A stretch of DNA of 41,582 bases, from assembly GCA_019090455.1 (NCBI GenBank), contig JAHRWA010000045.1:1-41582 (forward strand). Reading direction: 5' to 3'. A program made the translations under genes and the position numbers. The notes under the pieces are model-generated. The model saw only the letters and a program-made list of their open reading frames with translations, was not told where the DNA came from and made no database searches. Positions 16,518 through 25,602 of the stretch are shown here, one piece after another (positions within the stretch are counted from its first letter, which is position 1; every line of letters starts with the position of its first letter). Source of the stretch: Pseudomonadales bacterium (GTDB taxonomy: Bacteria; Pseudomonadota; Gammaproteobacteria; Pseudomonadales; DC-out160).

Positions 16518-17738
16518 TTATGTCTCTATAGACGAACAAACTATAGATTGAATTTGACCACGAAAGTCATAGAGAGCTGAGGGCATTAATTGCGTGAGAA
16601 AAATCACAATCAATTCATCTTTTGGATCAATCCAAAAAATAGTGCTCGCAGCACCACCCCAATAAAACTCTCCTTCCGATCCCAGGCTGGCATTTTTAGC
16701 CGCATTGATTTTGGTAGCAAAACCCAAGCCGAATCCAATTCCCTCATAACTGGTTTCACTAAATTGACCGGTTGCAAATTCTGCAAGATCCACATTACCC
16801 GGCAAATGATTCTGAGTCATGTACTCAACGGTACGAGGGCCCAATATTCTCACACCATTTAACGCGCCTCCGTTTAATAACATGCTACAAAACTGATAAT
16901 AATCTGAAATGGTTGATACCAAACCACCGCCTCCAGAATAGAAAGTTCTATTGGCGAAAGCACTATCCAGAGGGTCGTCTTGCAATCTCAATTCTTTTTT
17001 CATGGTCCTCTCATAACAAGCTGCAAAACGAGAAGTTTTATCACTTGAGATTTCAAAATCAGTATCATTCATACCCAAGGGATCAAGAATAAACTCTTTA
17101 AAATAGTCTCGAAGACTCATACCCGAAATCACTTCCACGATTCTACCAAGCACATCCACGGACAAAGAATAATTCCATTTCTCGCCAGGGTTAAATTCCA
17201 AAGGAACTTGAGCCAGCTTTTCGATTAAGGTTTCTGTAGTATCACCCTCAGCCCATGTACCAATCTTCATTTTTCGATAGGCGTAGTCCACGTTAGTAGA
17301 TCGAATAAAGTCATAGGTCAGACCTGAAGTATGAGTCAACAAATCCTTGATGGTCATCGGCCGATTAGTAGGCGTACTCATGAATGCGGGATAGGCGCCG
17401 GTTTGATACACACGTAATTTCTTAAATTCAGGAAGAAAACGATGAACCGGGTCTTTTAGTGCCAGCAGACCTTGCTCATACAGCATCATAACGGCAACAG
17501 AGGTAATGGGTTTTGTCATAGAATAGATCCGAAATATCGTATCCGTATCCATCGGTGTCTGACGCTCACGGTCTGCATCACCCAGTGATTCCAGATAGCA
17601 AACCTTCCCTTTGCGAGCCACGAGAGTCGTACACCCAGCAATTTTACCCGGTTCAATATAACGCGTTTTTAAGTGGCGGCTTATCCTCTTAAGCCGTTCT
17701 CCATTTATGCCGACCTCTTCAGGCTTAATAATTTCCAT
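16518..17738 (-). CDS. Serine esterase of beta-lactamase class C/family VIII type
   Basis: A 406-residue penicillin-binding-fold hydrolase. The nucleophile motif is SMTK (73-76), the second element Tyr190 in WNYSL, and the third box reads WGG (about residue 362) instead of KTG, as in family VIII carboxylesterases. There is no signal peptide, so a cytosolic esterase or lactonase is more likely than a beta-lactamase. The ATG follows TAGGTAGA about 9 bases upstream. This ribosome site abuts a long hairpin at 17753-17790. An ester formed by the Baeyer-Villiger enzyme would be a logical substrate, but that is speculation. Confidence 0.85.
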   Translation of the reverse strand: MEIIKPEEVGINGERLKRISRHLKTRYIEPGKIAGCTTLVARKGKVCYLESLGDADRERQTPMDTDTIFRIYSMTKPITSVAVMMLYEQGLLALKDPVHRFLPEFKKLRVYQTGAYPAFMSTPTNRPMTIKDLLTHTSGLTYDFIRSTNVDYAYRKMKIGTWAEGDTTETLIEKLAQVPLEFNPGEKWNYSLSVDVLGRIVEVISGMSLRDYFKEFILDPLGMNDTDFEISSDKTSRFAACYERTMKKELRLQDDPLDSAFANRTFYSGGGGLVSTISDYYQFCSMLLNGGALNGVRILGPRTVEYMTQNHLPGNVDLAEFATGQFSETSYEGIGFGLGFATKINAAKNASLGSEGEFYWGGAASTIFWIDPKDELIVIFLTQLMPSALYDFRGQIQSIVCSSIET

Positions 17739-17752
17739 TGTATTTTTCTACC

Positions 17753-17790
17753 TAAGCGTTGATAAAGTAAATTCAATTTACCAACGCTTA
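17753..17790 (-). promoter_or_regulatory. Long hairpin in the leader of the esterase gene
   Basis: TAAGCGTTG (17753-17761) pairs perfectly with CAACGCTTA (17782-17790). Inside it, GTAAATT (17767-17773) pairs with AATTTAC (17775-17781), leaving only a 5-base bulge. On the minus strand the hairpin ends 2 bases before the GGTAG that serves the esterase, and no T-run follows. It is either a leader structure gating translation or a large operator palindrome, not a terminator. Confidence 0.55.
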
Positions 17791-17852
17791 TGCCAGAAAA
17801 CGGCGATTCCGTCTATCAATAAGTAATAGAGAGTGACCAGTGGACTTAAAGT

Positions 17853-18674
17853 TCAACGGTTTCGATCAATGCCAAAAGGTGTATACGTTATTTTATTTGC
17901 ATTGTTCTCATCGAGATATTTAAGTCTCTCAGGGTCTCTTCCTAACTGTTTATGAAATAAGTGATATTGAATCGCTTGGTTCCGAATGGTTTTAACTGAT
18001 AAGCCATTTCTTCGAAACCTGGCTTCGATATCGGTATCCTCTCCCGCTGCGGGATGTACAAATCTTTCGTCGAAACCATTTATATCAAGCAGGTTTTGTT
18101 TAGAAACAGAAAAATTACTGCCTAATACGCCTTTGTCTTTTCTGTTTAGGTATTGCCGAATGGCTTTTGATTTTATATACCAGCCTTGTTCAAGGCTTCG
18201 AGAATTTGACCCGATCGAGGTCAAATAGGAATTCAGCAATATCTTGTTTTCTAGATATCCACTGGCTATAAGGTCCGTGGTTAATTGGCCAGAAATTTTG
18301 CTTGAAAGATGGACCCGCCTTCCCGTCAAAACCGTTTGTAATTCTTGACTGGAATAATGCTCCATCATGAAGTGTTGATGCAGAAGGCAATCTCCGTCTA
18401 TAAAAACGATATAGGGAGTGGTGGTAGCCATTATCGACTTATTCAGTATCGTATTTTTATTCCAACCCCTATCGGGATGCCAAATGTGTTTGATCGGAAA
18501 TGCGAAAGTGGACATCAATTTATTAATCTCAGATACTGAGGCAGGGTTAGACCCATCATCCGACAATCTGACTTCGAAATTGCTGAAGGACTGCTGACTC
18601 AACGAAGAAAGCACTAACTCTAAGGCTTTTACATTATTATAAATCGATACGATTAAACTGATAACTGGTTTCAT
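17853..18674 (-). CDS. Family 2 glycosyltransferase
   Basis: A 273-residue GT-A fold protein. It begins with ISLIVSIYNN, followed by RLSDDGS (37-42) and the metal-binding FIDGD (91-95); the C-terminal half has GFDERFVHPAAGEDTD, typical of N-acetylhexosamine or galactosyl transferases of GT2. There are no membrane helices, so it is a soluble or peripheral enzyme. There is no clear ribosome site before the ATG at 18674. It stands alone among catabolic genes with no other envelope-sugar genes nearby, which is unusual. The sugar and acceptor are unknown. Confidence 0.87.
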   Translation of the reverse strand: MKPVISLIVSIYNNVKALELVLSSLSQQSFSNFEVRLSDDGSNPASVSEINKLMSTFAFPIKHIWHPDRGWNKNTILNKSIMATTTPYIVFIDGDCLLHQHFMMEHYSSQELQTVLTGRRVHLSSKISGQLTTDLIASGYLENKILLNSYLTSIGSNSRSLEQGWYIKSKAIRQYLNRKDKGVLGSNFSVSKQNLLDINGFDERFVHPAAGEDTDIEARFRRNGLSVKTIRNQAIQYHLFHKQLGRDPERLKYLDENNANKITYTPFGIDRNR

Positions 18675-18744
18675 ATTAGATAAACATTTTCTGTTAAATA
18701 GAAGGAAAGGTAAAACCCACTAAATGCAAGACTAAAAGGTTAGG

Positions 18745-19740
18745 TTAACAGCTCAACATTTCCCTTACATTCGCGGCCAACTCATAGGAGCGCAAACGTT
18801 TCTCATGGTGGAATAAAGAACTCACCAACATCAATTCATCTGCGCCTGTCCGCTTAATGAAATCGGTCATCGATTTTCCAACGGTTTCAACAGTACCCAC
18901 ACCAGAGCAAGTGCTCAATTGTGCCAGCATCGCTTGTTCCTGGGGATTGAGATTTTTGCCAAAACTCTTTTCTGGTGGTGGAAGCTGGCCTGGATTTCCT
19001 CTTCGTAAATTGAGAAATGATTGCAAGGATGACGAGCGCAAGTACTGCGCTTCCTCAACAGTATTCGCCAGACAAACATTATAACCCAGCATCACGTAAG
19101 GCTCCGCTAACTGATTCGATGGCTCAAAGCTGTCACGGTATATTTGTATCGCTGCCATCATGTCTGCAGGGGCAAAGTGCGACGCAAATGCAAACGGCAG
19201 CCCTAACATGGCCGCAAGCTGTGCGCCATATAGGCTAGAACCCAATATCCATAAAGGCACGTTGGTACCCGCACCCGGTACCGCTCTCACTCTTTGCCCT
19301 GGTTTTGGCTCCTGAAAATAGTGATGCAATTCGACAACATCTTTGGGGAAATCATCCACGTTTCCTCTCAAACTCCGTCTCAACGCGTGCGAGGTTTCCT
19401 GATCCGTACCGGGCGCTCTTCCCAGGCCTAAATCAATTCGATTGGGATACAAAGAAGCCAGCGTTCCAAACTGTTCTGCTATCACCAGCGGAGAATGGTT
19501 AGGCAACATAATCCCGCCTGCTCCAACCCGTATCGTGCTCGTCCCTCCTGCGATATAACCAATGAGAACGGAAGTGGCTGCACTAGCGATCCCAATCATA
19601 TTGTGATGCTCAGCTACCCAAAATCGTTCGTAGCCCCACCCTTCCGCTGCCTGCGCAAGATCCAGCGAATGGTGTAATGCATCAGCTGCTGAACTACCCT
19701 GAGCTATGGGGGATAAATCCAAAATTGAGAATTTTGTCAT
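18745..19740 (-). CDS. Luciferase-like (LLM class) flavin-dependent oxidoreductase
   Basis: A 331-residue flavin TIM barrel of the bacterial luciferase family. RFWVAEHHN (about 39-47), [20 protein letters not shown] (about 72-91), and [12 protein letters not shown] are the family's conserved patches. It resembles the YhbW/MsnO8 subgroup, usually single-subunit monooxygenases of unknown substrate that use FMNH2 from a separate reductase. No reductase lies next to it. It is divergent from the cupin gene at 19956 across a 215-base gap. The ribosome site is a poor A-rich stretch. Confidence 0.87.
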   Translation of the reverse strand: MTKFSILDLSPIAQGSSAADALHHSLDLAQAAEGWGYERFWVAEHHNMIGIASAATSVLIGYIAGGTSTIRVGAGGIMLPNHSPLVIAEQFGTLASLYPNRIDLGLGRAPGTDQETSHALRRSLRGNVDDFPKDVVELHHYFQEPKPGQRVRAVPGAGTNVPLWILGSSLYGAQLAAMLGLPFAFASHFAPADMMAAIQIYRDSFEPSNQLAEPYVMLGYNVCLANTVEEAQYLRSSSLQSFLNLRRGNPGQLPPPEKSFGKNLNPQEQAMLAQLSTCSGVGTVETVGKSMTDFIKRTGADELMLVSSLFHHEKRLRSYELAANVREMLSC

Positions 19741-19955
19741 TGTTTTTTTTCTTTAAAGAAGGTGTTTTTCTTGATAGGAATAAAAGCATCTTAACACCCC
19801 TTTCTTTCTCCTGTAATCAAACAATTGTCCTCCAGTGATACAGCGTGGGTTTATCACATCAACGGCTAAGCTATAGTCGCTAGCCTTCGATTTACTTATT
19901 AACTCGGGAGATTTACACTGACTCCTATCATCATTATTAATAGGGAAATAATAAT

Positions 19956-20513
19956 ATGTTTAATCTAAAACAATTTATTGCGGATTGTAAAAATACTATT
20001 GATCAACCTGAGCCACACCTCCTTATAAAAACGATAGTACAAAAAGCCATTTCCGATCCTTCGGCACTTCGAGCAGCAATTTCTCCCACGGGAAAAACAC
20101 TGTCCTTGAAAGATTCAATCATCTTCCGATCCCAGTCTCTAACTATACTCGCTGTAGTGACCCCACCCGGTATGCGAACCCCTGCTCACGATCACCAGAT
20201 GTGGGCAGTCATTGGCGTTTACGATGGAGAAGAACCCAACGATTTTTTCTTAGATGGCGAGGATGAGTTAAAGAAGAAGAGTGAAAAAGTCATCGGTGAA
20301 GGCGATGTCACGGCATTAAATGGCAAAGCAATACACGCAATATCAAACCCTCTTGATCGAAAATGCTATGCAATCCATGTCTATGGCGGCGATATTGTTA
20401 ATCAACCCAATCGCAGCATGTGGAACCCCAAAACACTTGAGCGTGAACCCTACGATATTGAACAGCTGGGTCTTTATGTCAGGGATATGAGCGAAAGAAA
20501 GGCCACCTCCTAG
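19956..20513 (+). CDS. Cysteine-dioxygenase-like cupin protein
   Basis: A 185-residue cupin-fold protein. The first motif is PAHDHQMW (77-83) followed by GVYDGEE, and the second region is GKAIHAISNP (123-132) and YAIHVYGG (138-145). His78, His80 and His127 can form the three-His iron site of the cysteine dioxygenase superfamily. It is close to predicted double-stranded beta-helix proteins rather than bona fide cysteine dioxygenases, so an O2-dependent thiol or small-acid oxidation is only a guess. AGGGA precedes the ATG by about 9 bases. It lies 73 bases upstream of a methyltransferase gene in the same direction, probably one operon. Confidence 0.78.
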   Translation: MFNLKQFIADCKNTIDQPEPHLLIKTIVQKAISDPSALRAAISPTGKTLSLKDSIIFRSQSLTILAVVTPPGMRTPAHDHQMWAVIGVYDGEEPNDFFLDGEDELKKKSEKVIGEGDVTALNGKAIHAISNPLDRKCYAIHVYGGDIVNQPNRSMWNPKTLEREPYDIEQLGLYVRDMSERKATS

Positions 20514-20586
20514 CCTACATCTATGGCCACTTTACAACACTCAATAAGATCAACTTGCCAATTCAAATAGTTTTATCGAGGACAAT

Positions 20587-21375
20587 ATGAATTTAGATAG
20601 TTTTTATCAAGATCATTGGCGTGATATTGAAGACGATCGTCTCAAGCGATATGACACGATGTTTCAATGGCGGCCAGAGCAAGACGCGTTATTAGCACCT
20701 TTGGATTTAAAAGAAGGACTGACGGTTGTTGATTATGGCTGTGGCCCCGGATACCTAGCCATGGAAATCGCGCGGCGAGTTGGCGAAAAGGGGAAGGTCT
20801 TTGGACTTGACCTTAATGCGAGTTTTATTAACGCTGCCATTGACAAAGCGAAAGCGGATAATTTAGCTCAAATTGATTTCGTTTTAGTAAAGGATAATAA
20901 CCTGCCAGTCGAAGCCAATTCGGTAGACCGTATTCTCTGCAAGAATGTGCTTGAATACGTACCTGATGCCCTGGAAACGTTAAAAGCCCATCATGAAATA
21001 CTTGCGCCTGGCGGATTAATTCAAATTTTGGATAGTGATTGGGGCTTCGTTATCGTCGAGCCGTGGGGAAAAAAGAGAGTCGATGAATTCTTTGACGCTG
21101 CATCCGCCGCTTTTAAGGAGCCTTATATCGGCCGCAAATTATCAGGATTATTAAACCAAGCAGGATTCAAAGAAATCGATATTAAAATCTCTCCGTGGAT
21201 TGATAAAAAGGGCCACGCTATGAGTGTATTAACCAACATGGTTTCTTATATTGATACTTTTCAAACCCTCGATAAAATCATTGTGGATTCAATGATGGCT
21301 GAGTTAAACGAAGACATTGCGAGTGGTGACTACCTGTTTGTTTTACCTCAGTTTGTAGTAACCGCGAAAAAATAG
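20587..21375 (+). CDS. Class I SAM-dependent methyltransferase
   Basis: A 262-residue methyltransferase. VVDYGCGPGYLA (47-58) is motif I, FGLDLNASF the ribose-binding strand, and ILAPGGLIQILD motif III. The layout resembles UbiE/ArsM-like small-molecule enzymes, but the As-binding Cys set is not seen. It has a GAGGA ribosome site about 5 bases before the ATG. It follows the cupin gene and ends 30 bases from the convergent MFS transporter gene. The methyl acceptor is unknown. Confidence 0.87.
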   Translation: MNLDSFYQDHWRDIEDDRLKRYDTMFQWRPEQDALLAPLDLKEGLTVVDYGCGPGYLAMEIARRVGEKGKVFGLDLNASFINAAIDKAKADNLAQIDFVLVKDNNLPVEANSVDRILCKNVLEYVPDALETLKAHHEILAPGGLIQILDSDWGFVIVEPWGKKRVDEFFDAASAAFKEPYIGRKLSGLLNQAGFKEIDIKISPWIDKKGHAMSVLTNMVSYIDTFQTLDKIIVDSMMAELNEDIASGDYLFVLPQFVVTAKK

Positions 21376-21405
21376 GATGTAGTTCACACAACAATATAGA
21401 CCTGA

Positions 21406-22767
21406 TTAGGGAGCCGGGTTTGGCCGTCGCGGTGCGGCCAACCACAGCAACAGAGGAGAAACTAGCGCGAGCACTGTGCTAACCACAAACATCGCATAAT
21501 ACCCTCCTGTCACATCATAGAGCCAACCACCCAACCAAGCACCAATCGCAGCCCCAAGGGAACCCGATATCGCCAACGTTCCAAAAATCGAAGGGAAGTG
21601 AGGACTGGTAAATAAATCACGCGCAGTGGCTGGAAAAATAGGAGTATTACCGCCATAGCCAACCCCTGCAAAAATAGCGAAACTCACCGCGACCCATAAC
21701 GCCAACATAGAGCTGAGATAAACCAATGCCGCAATCGCAATCAAGTTGCATACGGCAGCTAAGGTATAAGCTTTCTCTCTGCCAATTCGATCAGACAAAT
21801 TCCCCCAAAACAATTGACCAATAATACTGGAGATACCAATCACTCCAGAGATAAATGAACTTTGGGATTTCGCGATGCCCTGATCCACCATAAAAGCAAA
21901 CTGGTGCATCAATAGGATCTGGGCAACACAAGCGCCGGTAAAAAACGACGCGCTGGCCCACCAAAATCGAGGGGAACGTAAAGCAGTCTTCAATACCCAG
22001 TGACTATAAAGCGGCTTATCCGAATCTGTATTAACGACAGCCCCCTCTTCTATTGGAGCACTGCTGGGGACTTTCAATAAAAACAGAGCCGACGGTATTA
22101 CCCACAACGGACCAAATACCGCCAACACCATAAAAGCCTCGCGCCAACCGTAAGCCTCGATCAAGGCATTAATCGCGGGAACAAAAGCCAGTATTCCAAA
22201 ACCAATACCTGCCATGGCAAAGCCCAATGCAGTACCCAACTGATTAGGATAACAACGCTCGATTGTCACGATGAATGGAACCCAACCCGCCTGCGCAATC
22301 CCAACCCCAGACACGACACCGAAAGTGAGATACAGCTGCCACCACGTTTCTACTTGAGAAGAAAGCAACATACCCACCGTAAACAATAAACCCCCGCAAG
22401 CAATAACGCGTTGAGCGCCGTATTTTTCCACTAAGCGACCATTCATCGGCCCCGACAAACCGTGAACCACACTCATAACAGAAATCGCTCCCGCCGTCAG
22501 GGAGCGACTCCATCCCATGTCATCCACTAATGCGACGAGAAAAACAGAATAAGCAAACCAAACGCCATAAACCACACCCAGCGTAATAAACGCTATTAAT
22601 ACAGCCATGGGACCAGACCACTTGCTATAAGTGTGACTGTCATTATTAGTAGAATTGGATTTGGAATTAGAGGTAGAGATGGGTTTATAATTAGTTTCTG
22701 TTTCTGAGGATGAATTCACTTTAACTACTGCCTTATCATTAAAATCGCTGACAAGACTCATTGCCAT
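21406..22767 (-). CDS. MFS transporter, monocarboxylate-permease-like
   Basis: A 453-residue major facilitator with 12 predicted membrane helices. The first 48 residues form a Ser/Asn/Thr-rich hydrophilic tail before TM1, longer than usual. GPMNGRLVEKYG (loop 2-3) and GNLSDRIGREKA (loop 8-9) are the family's conserved cytoplasmic loops. The helix content resembles monocarboxylate or oxalate-formate type carriers (a GVxYGxWFAYSVF first helix). It is the last gene of the nine-gene minus-strand block, 104 bases after the P450. Import of the pathway substrate or export of a product fits. The start could be M1 or M3; no strong ribosome site is visible. Confidence 0.85.
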   Translation of the reverse strand: MAMSLVSDFNDKAVVKVNSSSETETNYKPISTSNSKSNSTNNDSHTYSKWSGPMAVLIAFITLGVVYGVWFAYSVFLVALVDDMGWSRSLTAGAISVMSVVHGLSGPMNGRLVEKYGAQRVIACGGLLFTVGMLLSSQVETWWQLYLTFGVVSGVGIAQAGWVPFIVTIERCYPNQLGTALGFAMAGIGFGILAFVPAINALIEAYGWREAFMVLAVFGPLWVIPSALFLLKVPSSAPIEEGAVVNTDSDKPLYSHWVLKTALRSPRFWWASASFFTGACVAQILLMHQFAFMVDQGIAKSQSSFISGVIGISSIIGQLFWGNLSDRIGREKAYTLAAVCNLIAIAALVYLSSMLALWVAVSFAIFAGVGYGGNTPIFPATARDLFTSPHFPSIFGTLAISGSLGAAIGAWLGGWLYDVTGGYYAMFVVSTVLALVSPLLLWLAAPRRPNPAP

Positions 22768-22871
22768 GAAAAAGAAATTATCAGATATAAGTTACGAAGA
22801 TGCTTTGGATAAGAGTGACGTAGGGATTCAGATGAACCCCTCACGAACTTTTTTTAATCACCAACCAATGA

Positions 22872-24149
22872 CTATTTGCTTACAGGAATCAAACGTACAG
22901 GTAGCTCGGTATAACCGCGTATAAAATTATTATACGTTCTTTCTGGTTTACCCATGACTTCCACTTTTTCAAAACGCCTTAGAATTTCTTCCCACACTAT
23001 TCTTAACTGCATTTCCGCCAATCGATTGCCCATGCAACGATGAATACCAAATCCAAAAGACAAGTGATGTCGAGGTCTCGGCCTATCGATAATAAATTCA
23101 TAGGGTTTTTCAATCGCACTTTCATCGCGATTTCCAGACACATACCACATCAATACCTTGTCGCCTTTCTTGATATTCTTACCGCCTAAAACCGTGTCTT
23201 GCGTGGCTGTTCGGCGCATATGAGTAAGAGGTGTTTGATAACGAATAATCTCAGGCACCATGTTGGTGACCAATTCGGGGTTTTCCCGTAGTTTCTGGTA
23301 TTGATCGGGATTCTCATTTAAAAATAAAACACTGCCCGTAATGGAATTTCGAGTGGTATCGTTCCCGCCAATGATCAATAGCATGAGGTTACCCAAAAAC
23401 TCCATGGGTCTCTGAGTCGCGATATCTTTTGTATCTTCGCCGTGGGCCATCATGGAAATCAAATCAAATTGCGGCGGCTTGTTAACGCGATCTTGCCACA
23501 TTTCAAAAAAAGTGGGCACACACTCTTCCATCAAAATTCGTTGGCTTTCTTTATAGGACGAGATAATGGAGTCTGGACCTGGAACCGCTGTGGCCACATC
23601 AGACCAATAAGTTAATTTACGCCGATCCTCAAAAGGAAAATCAAACAGCGTTGCTAACATCTGCCCGGTTAACTCGATGGACACTTTATCTACCCAGTCG
23701 AAGGTTTCCCCTACCGGTGCCTCATCTAAAATTTTACAGACCCGCTCTCGGATAAGGTCTTCCATATTGGCGAGATTTCGTGGTGCCACAGCCCCTTGAA
23801 CTGTTCGACGCTGTTTACCATGCTTAGGCTCATCCATTGTGATGAACGCCTTCATCTCAAAGTCACCTTCGACAGGGTCCATTAAGGAAATGGAGGGTTC
23901 TGAGGAATAAATCTCAGGGTTTCCTTCGACAGTCATAATGTCATCAAACTTCGTAACCGACCAGTAAGGACCAAAGCGAGATTCCTTACAATAGTGAACG
24001 GGATCTTCTTCCCGCATACGATCAAAAAAACCCCAGAGAGAATCTGACTGATACAATTCTCTTTGGGATACATCGTAGTCTTCTAGTGGCAAATCGTAAG
24101 GTCCCTTTCCCACCATGTGTCGATATTTTTTCTTGACGGCAGTTTCCAT
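22872..24149 (-). CDS. Cytochrome P450, CYP153-like terminal hydroxylase
   Basis: A 425-residue soluble P450. The haem ligand is Cys372 in FGFGIHRCMG; the I-helix is GGNDTTRNS (261-269); the ExxR pair is Glu300/Arg303 (EIIRYQTP). The stretches HMRRTA, LGGKNIKKGD, MWYVSGNRDE and FIIDRPRPRHHLSFG are as I recall them for CYP153 alkane omega-hydroxylases. Expected reaction: NADH/O2-dependent terminal hydroxylation of an alkyl or alicyclic chain, using a ferredoxin (candidate at 12453) and a reductase not in this window. The alcohol dehydrogenase lies 116 bases upstream and the MFS gene 104 bases downstream. CYP125 or CYP142 is less likely. Confidence 0.88.
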   Translation of the reverse strand: METAVKKKYRHMVGKGPYDLPLEDYDVSQRELYQSDSLWGFFDRMREEDPVHYCKESRFGPYWSVTKFDDIMTVEGNPEIYSSEPSISLMDPVEGDFEMKAFITMDEPKHGKQRRTVQGAVAPRNLANMEDLIRERVCKILDEAPVGETFDWVDKVSIELTGQMLATLFDFPFEDRRKLTYWSDVATAVPGPDSIISSYKESQRILMEECVPTFFEMWQDRVNKPPQFDLISMMAHGEDTKDIATQRPMEFLGNLMLLIIGGNDTTRNSITGSVLFLNENPDQYQKLRENPELVTNMVPEIIRYQTPLTHMRRTATQDTVLGGKNIKKGDKVLMWYVSGNRDESAIEKPYEFIIDRPRPRHHLSFGFGIHRCMGNRLAEMQLRIVWEEILRRFEKVEVMGKPERTYNNFIRGYTELPVRLIPVSK

Positions 24150-24265
24150 CTCTTTGCATCCTTTTATTTTTTATTCACTGTACCAGAAGACTAACATTGA
24201 AAAACCAGGTAACCAATGATCATAAAAACGATGACCATTGAATAGCCCTGTCTCTCTATTTCACA

Positions 24266-25348
24266 TTATGCAAACGTAATAACTTGTCGAGCCACTTCAC
24301 CCGTTTTCAACGCTGCCATGCCAGCATTAATCTCTGACAATGGAATTCGGTGAGAGATGAGAGGATCAAGCTTCAACTTGCCTGACAAATAAAAGTCTAC
24401 GTATCGAGGCATATCGATTCGAAACCGGTTTGATCCCATCATAGAACCTTGCAGCTTTTTCTCTTGTAGCAAATCCATGCCATTAATCTCTATAGATTCG
24501 CCAGCAGGTACCATTCCTATGATCGTCGCAACGCCCCCCACACCCAACATCTTCCACGCATCTTCGCAGGTGGTTTTCAATCCAATAGCTTCGAACGAAT
24601 AATCAACGCCGCCTTTCGTTAGCTCGATAACTTGCTCAACAGAATCACCATTTGAAGCGTTAACCACATCAGTAGCACCAAAGTCTTTCGCCAACTCTAG
24701 CTTTGAATCCAATCGATCTACCGCAATAATTCGACCCGCACCCGCGATCGCAGCACCATTGATTGCACTGAGACCAACACCACCACAACCGATGACAGCG
24801 ACAGTTGATCCTGCTTCTACATTGGCAGTCCGTAGCGCTGCGCCTGCTCCAGTCGTCACACCGCACCCGATTAAGGCAGCGCGATCTAGCGGCATATCTT
24901 CGCGAATTTTAACGATGGCATTTTCATGAACAAGCAATTCTTCCGCATAAGAAGAAAGCTGAGCGAATTGAGCAACCGGCTCACCATCCAAGGATAGACG
25001 AGGCGCATCGCCTTTTTTACGAGCCGTGGCACGACCACCACAGCGATTTGGGAATCCCGACAAGCAATGATTGCAATGCCCACAGAAAATAGACAAGCAG
25101 GTAATGACATGATCACCAGGCTTAACGTAAGTCACGTCTGAACCCACTTCCTCTACAACTCCAGCCGACTCATGCCCTAATATTGCAGGGGCTCGAAATG
25201 GAAACAAGCCATCGACAAAGTGTAAATCACTATGGCATATTCCAGCAAAAGAGGTCCGGATTCGAACCTCTTTAGGTCTAGGATTATCTAGTTTCACGTC
25301 TTCGATGGTCATGTCCATTTTTGGCCCATGAAAAATTGCTGCTTTCAT
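24266..25348 (-). CDS. Zinc-dependent alcohol dehydrogenase (MDR family)
   Basis: A 360-residue medium-chain dehydrogenase. Catalytic-zinc residues are Cys38 and His59 (GHE); the structural zinc site is Cys89, Cys92, Cys95 and Cys103. The Rossmann motif VAVIGCGGVG and the Asp of IAVDRLD indicate NAD preference. The most similar group oxidises aryl or long-chain alcohols or is glutathione-independent. The gene sits directly upstream of the P450, so oxidation of the hydroxylated product to the aldehyde is the natural role. A TTTTAACT tandem array (25422-25476) lies in its upstream 254-base gap. GGGGAT precedes the ATG by 7 bases. Confidence 0.9.
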   Translation of the reverse strand: MKAAIFHGPKMDMTIEDVKLDNPRPKEVRIRTSFAGICHSDLHFVDGLFPFRAPAILGHESAGVVEEVGSDVTYVKPGDHVITCLSIFCGHCNHCLSGFPNRCGGRATARKKGDAPRLSLDGEPVAQFAQLSSYAEELLVHENAIVKIREDMPLDRAALIGCGVTTGAGAALRTANVEAGSTVAVIGCGGVGLSAINGAAIAGAGRIIAVDRLDSKLELAKDFGATDVVNASNGDSVEQVIELTKGGVDYSFEAIGLKTTCEDAWKMLGVGGVATIIGMVPAGESIEINGMDLLQEKKLQGSMMGSNRFRIDMPRYVDFYLSGKLKLDPLISHRIPLSEINAGMAALKTGEVARQVITFA

Positions 25349-25421
25349 ATTTAAATCCCCTATATTCCCTTACTCTTGAAAATGACCGGACAACTCTCCG
25401 GTACATACGATCGAAATTGAG

Positions 25422-25476
25422 TTTTAACTGCTTTTTGTTTTAACTGCTTTCTTTTTAACTTCTTTTTGTTTTAACT
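25422..25476. repeat. Imperfect tandem array of TTTTAACT, about 15.7-bp period
   Basis: TTTTAACT occurs at 25422, 25438, 25453 and 25469, each followed by a C/T-rich spacer such as GCTTTTTG. The copies lie in the 254-base gap (25349-25602) downstream of the symporter gene and upstream of the alcohol dehydrogenase. I see no gene in this gap. It may be a slippage product or an operator array. Confidence 0.55.
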
Positions 25477-25602
25477 TTTCATTGAACTAACGACCACATA
25501 AATTCACCATCGATTATTGAGCGAAAACACTTTGGTATCAATGTTTTTTTAGAACCGCTCTACTCGGTTCATTTTTTTACTTTATATCGTCATTAGAAAA
25601 AA

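Noticed and set aside
22872..24149. CYP125/CYP142-type sterol hydroxylase
   Set aside because: The MWYVSGNRDE, HMRRTA and RPRPRHHLSFG stretches match the CYP153 pattern I know, though a phylogeny would be decisive.
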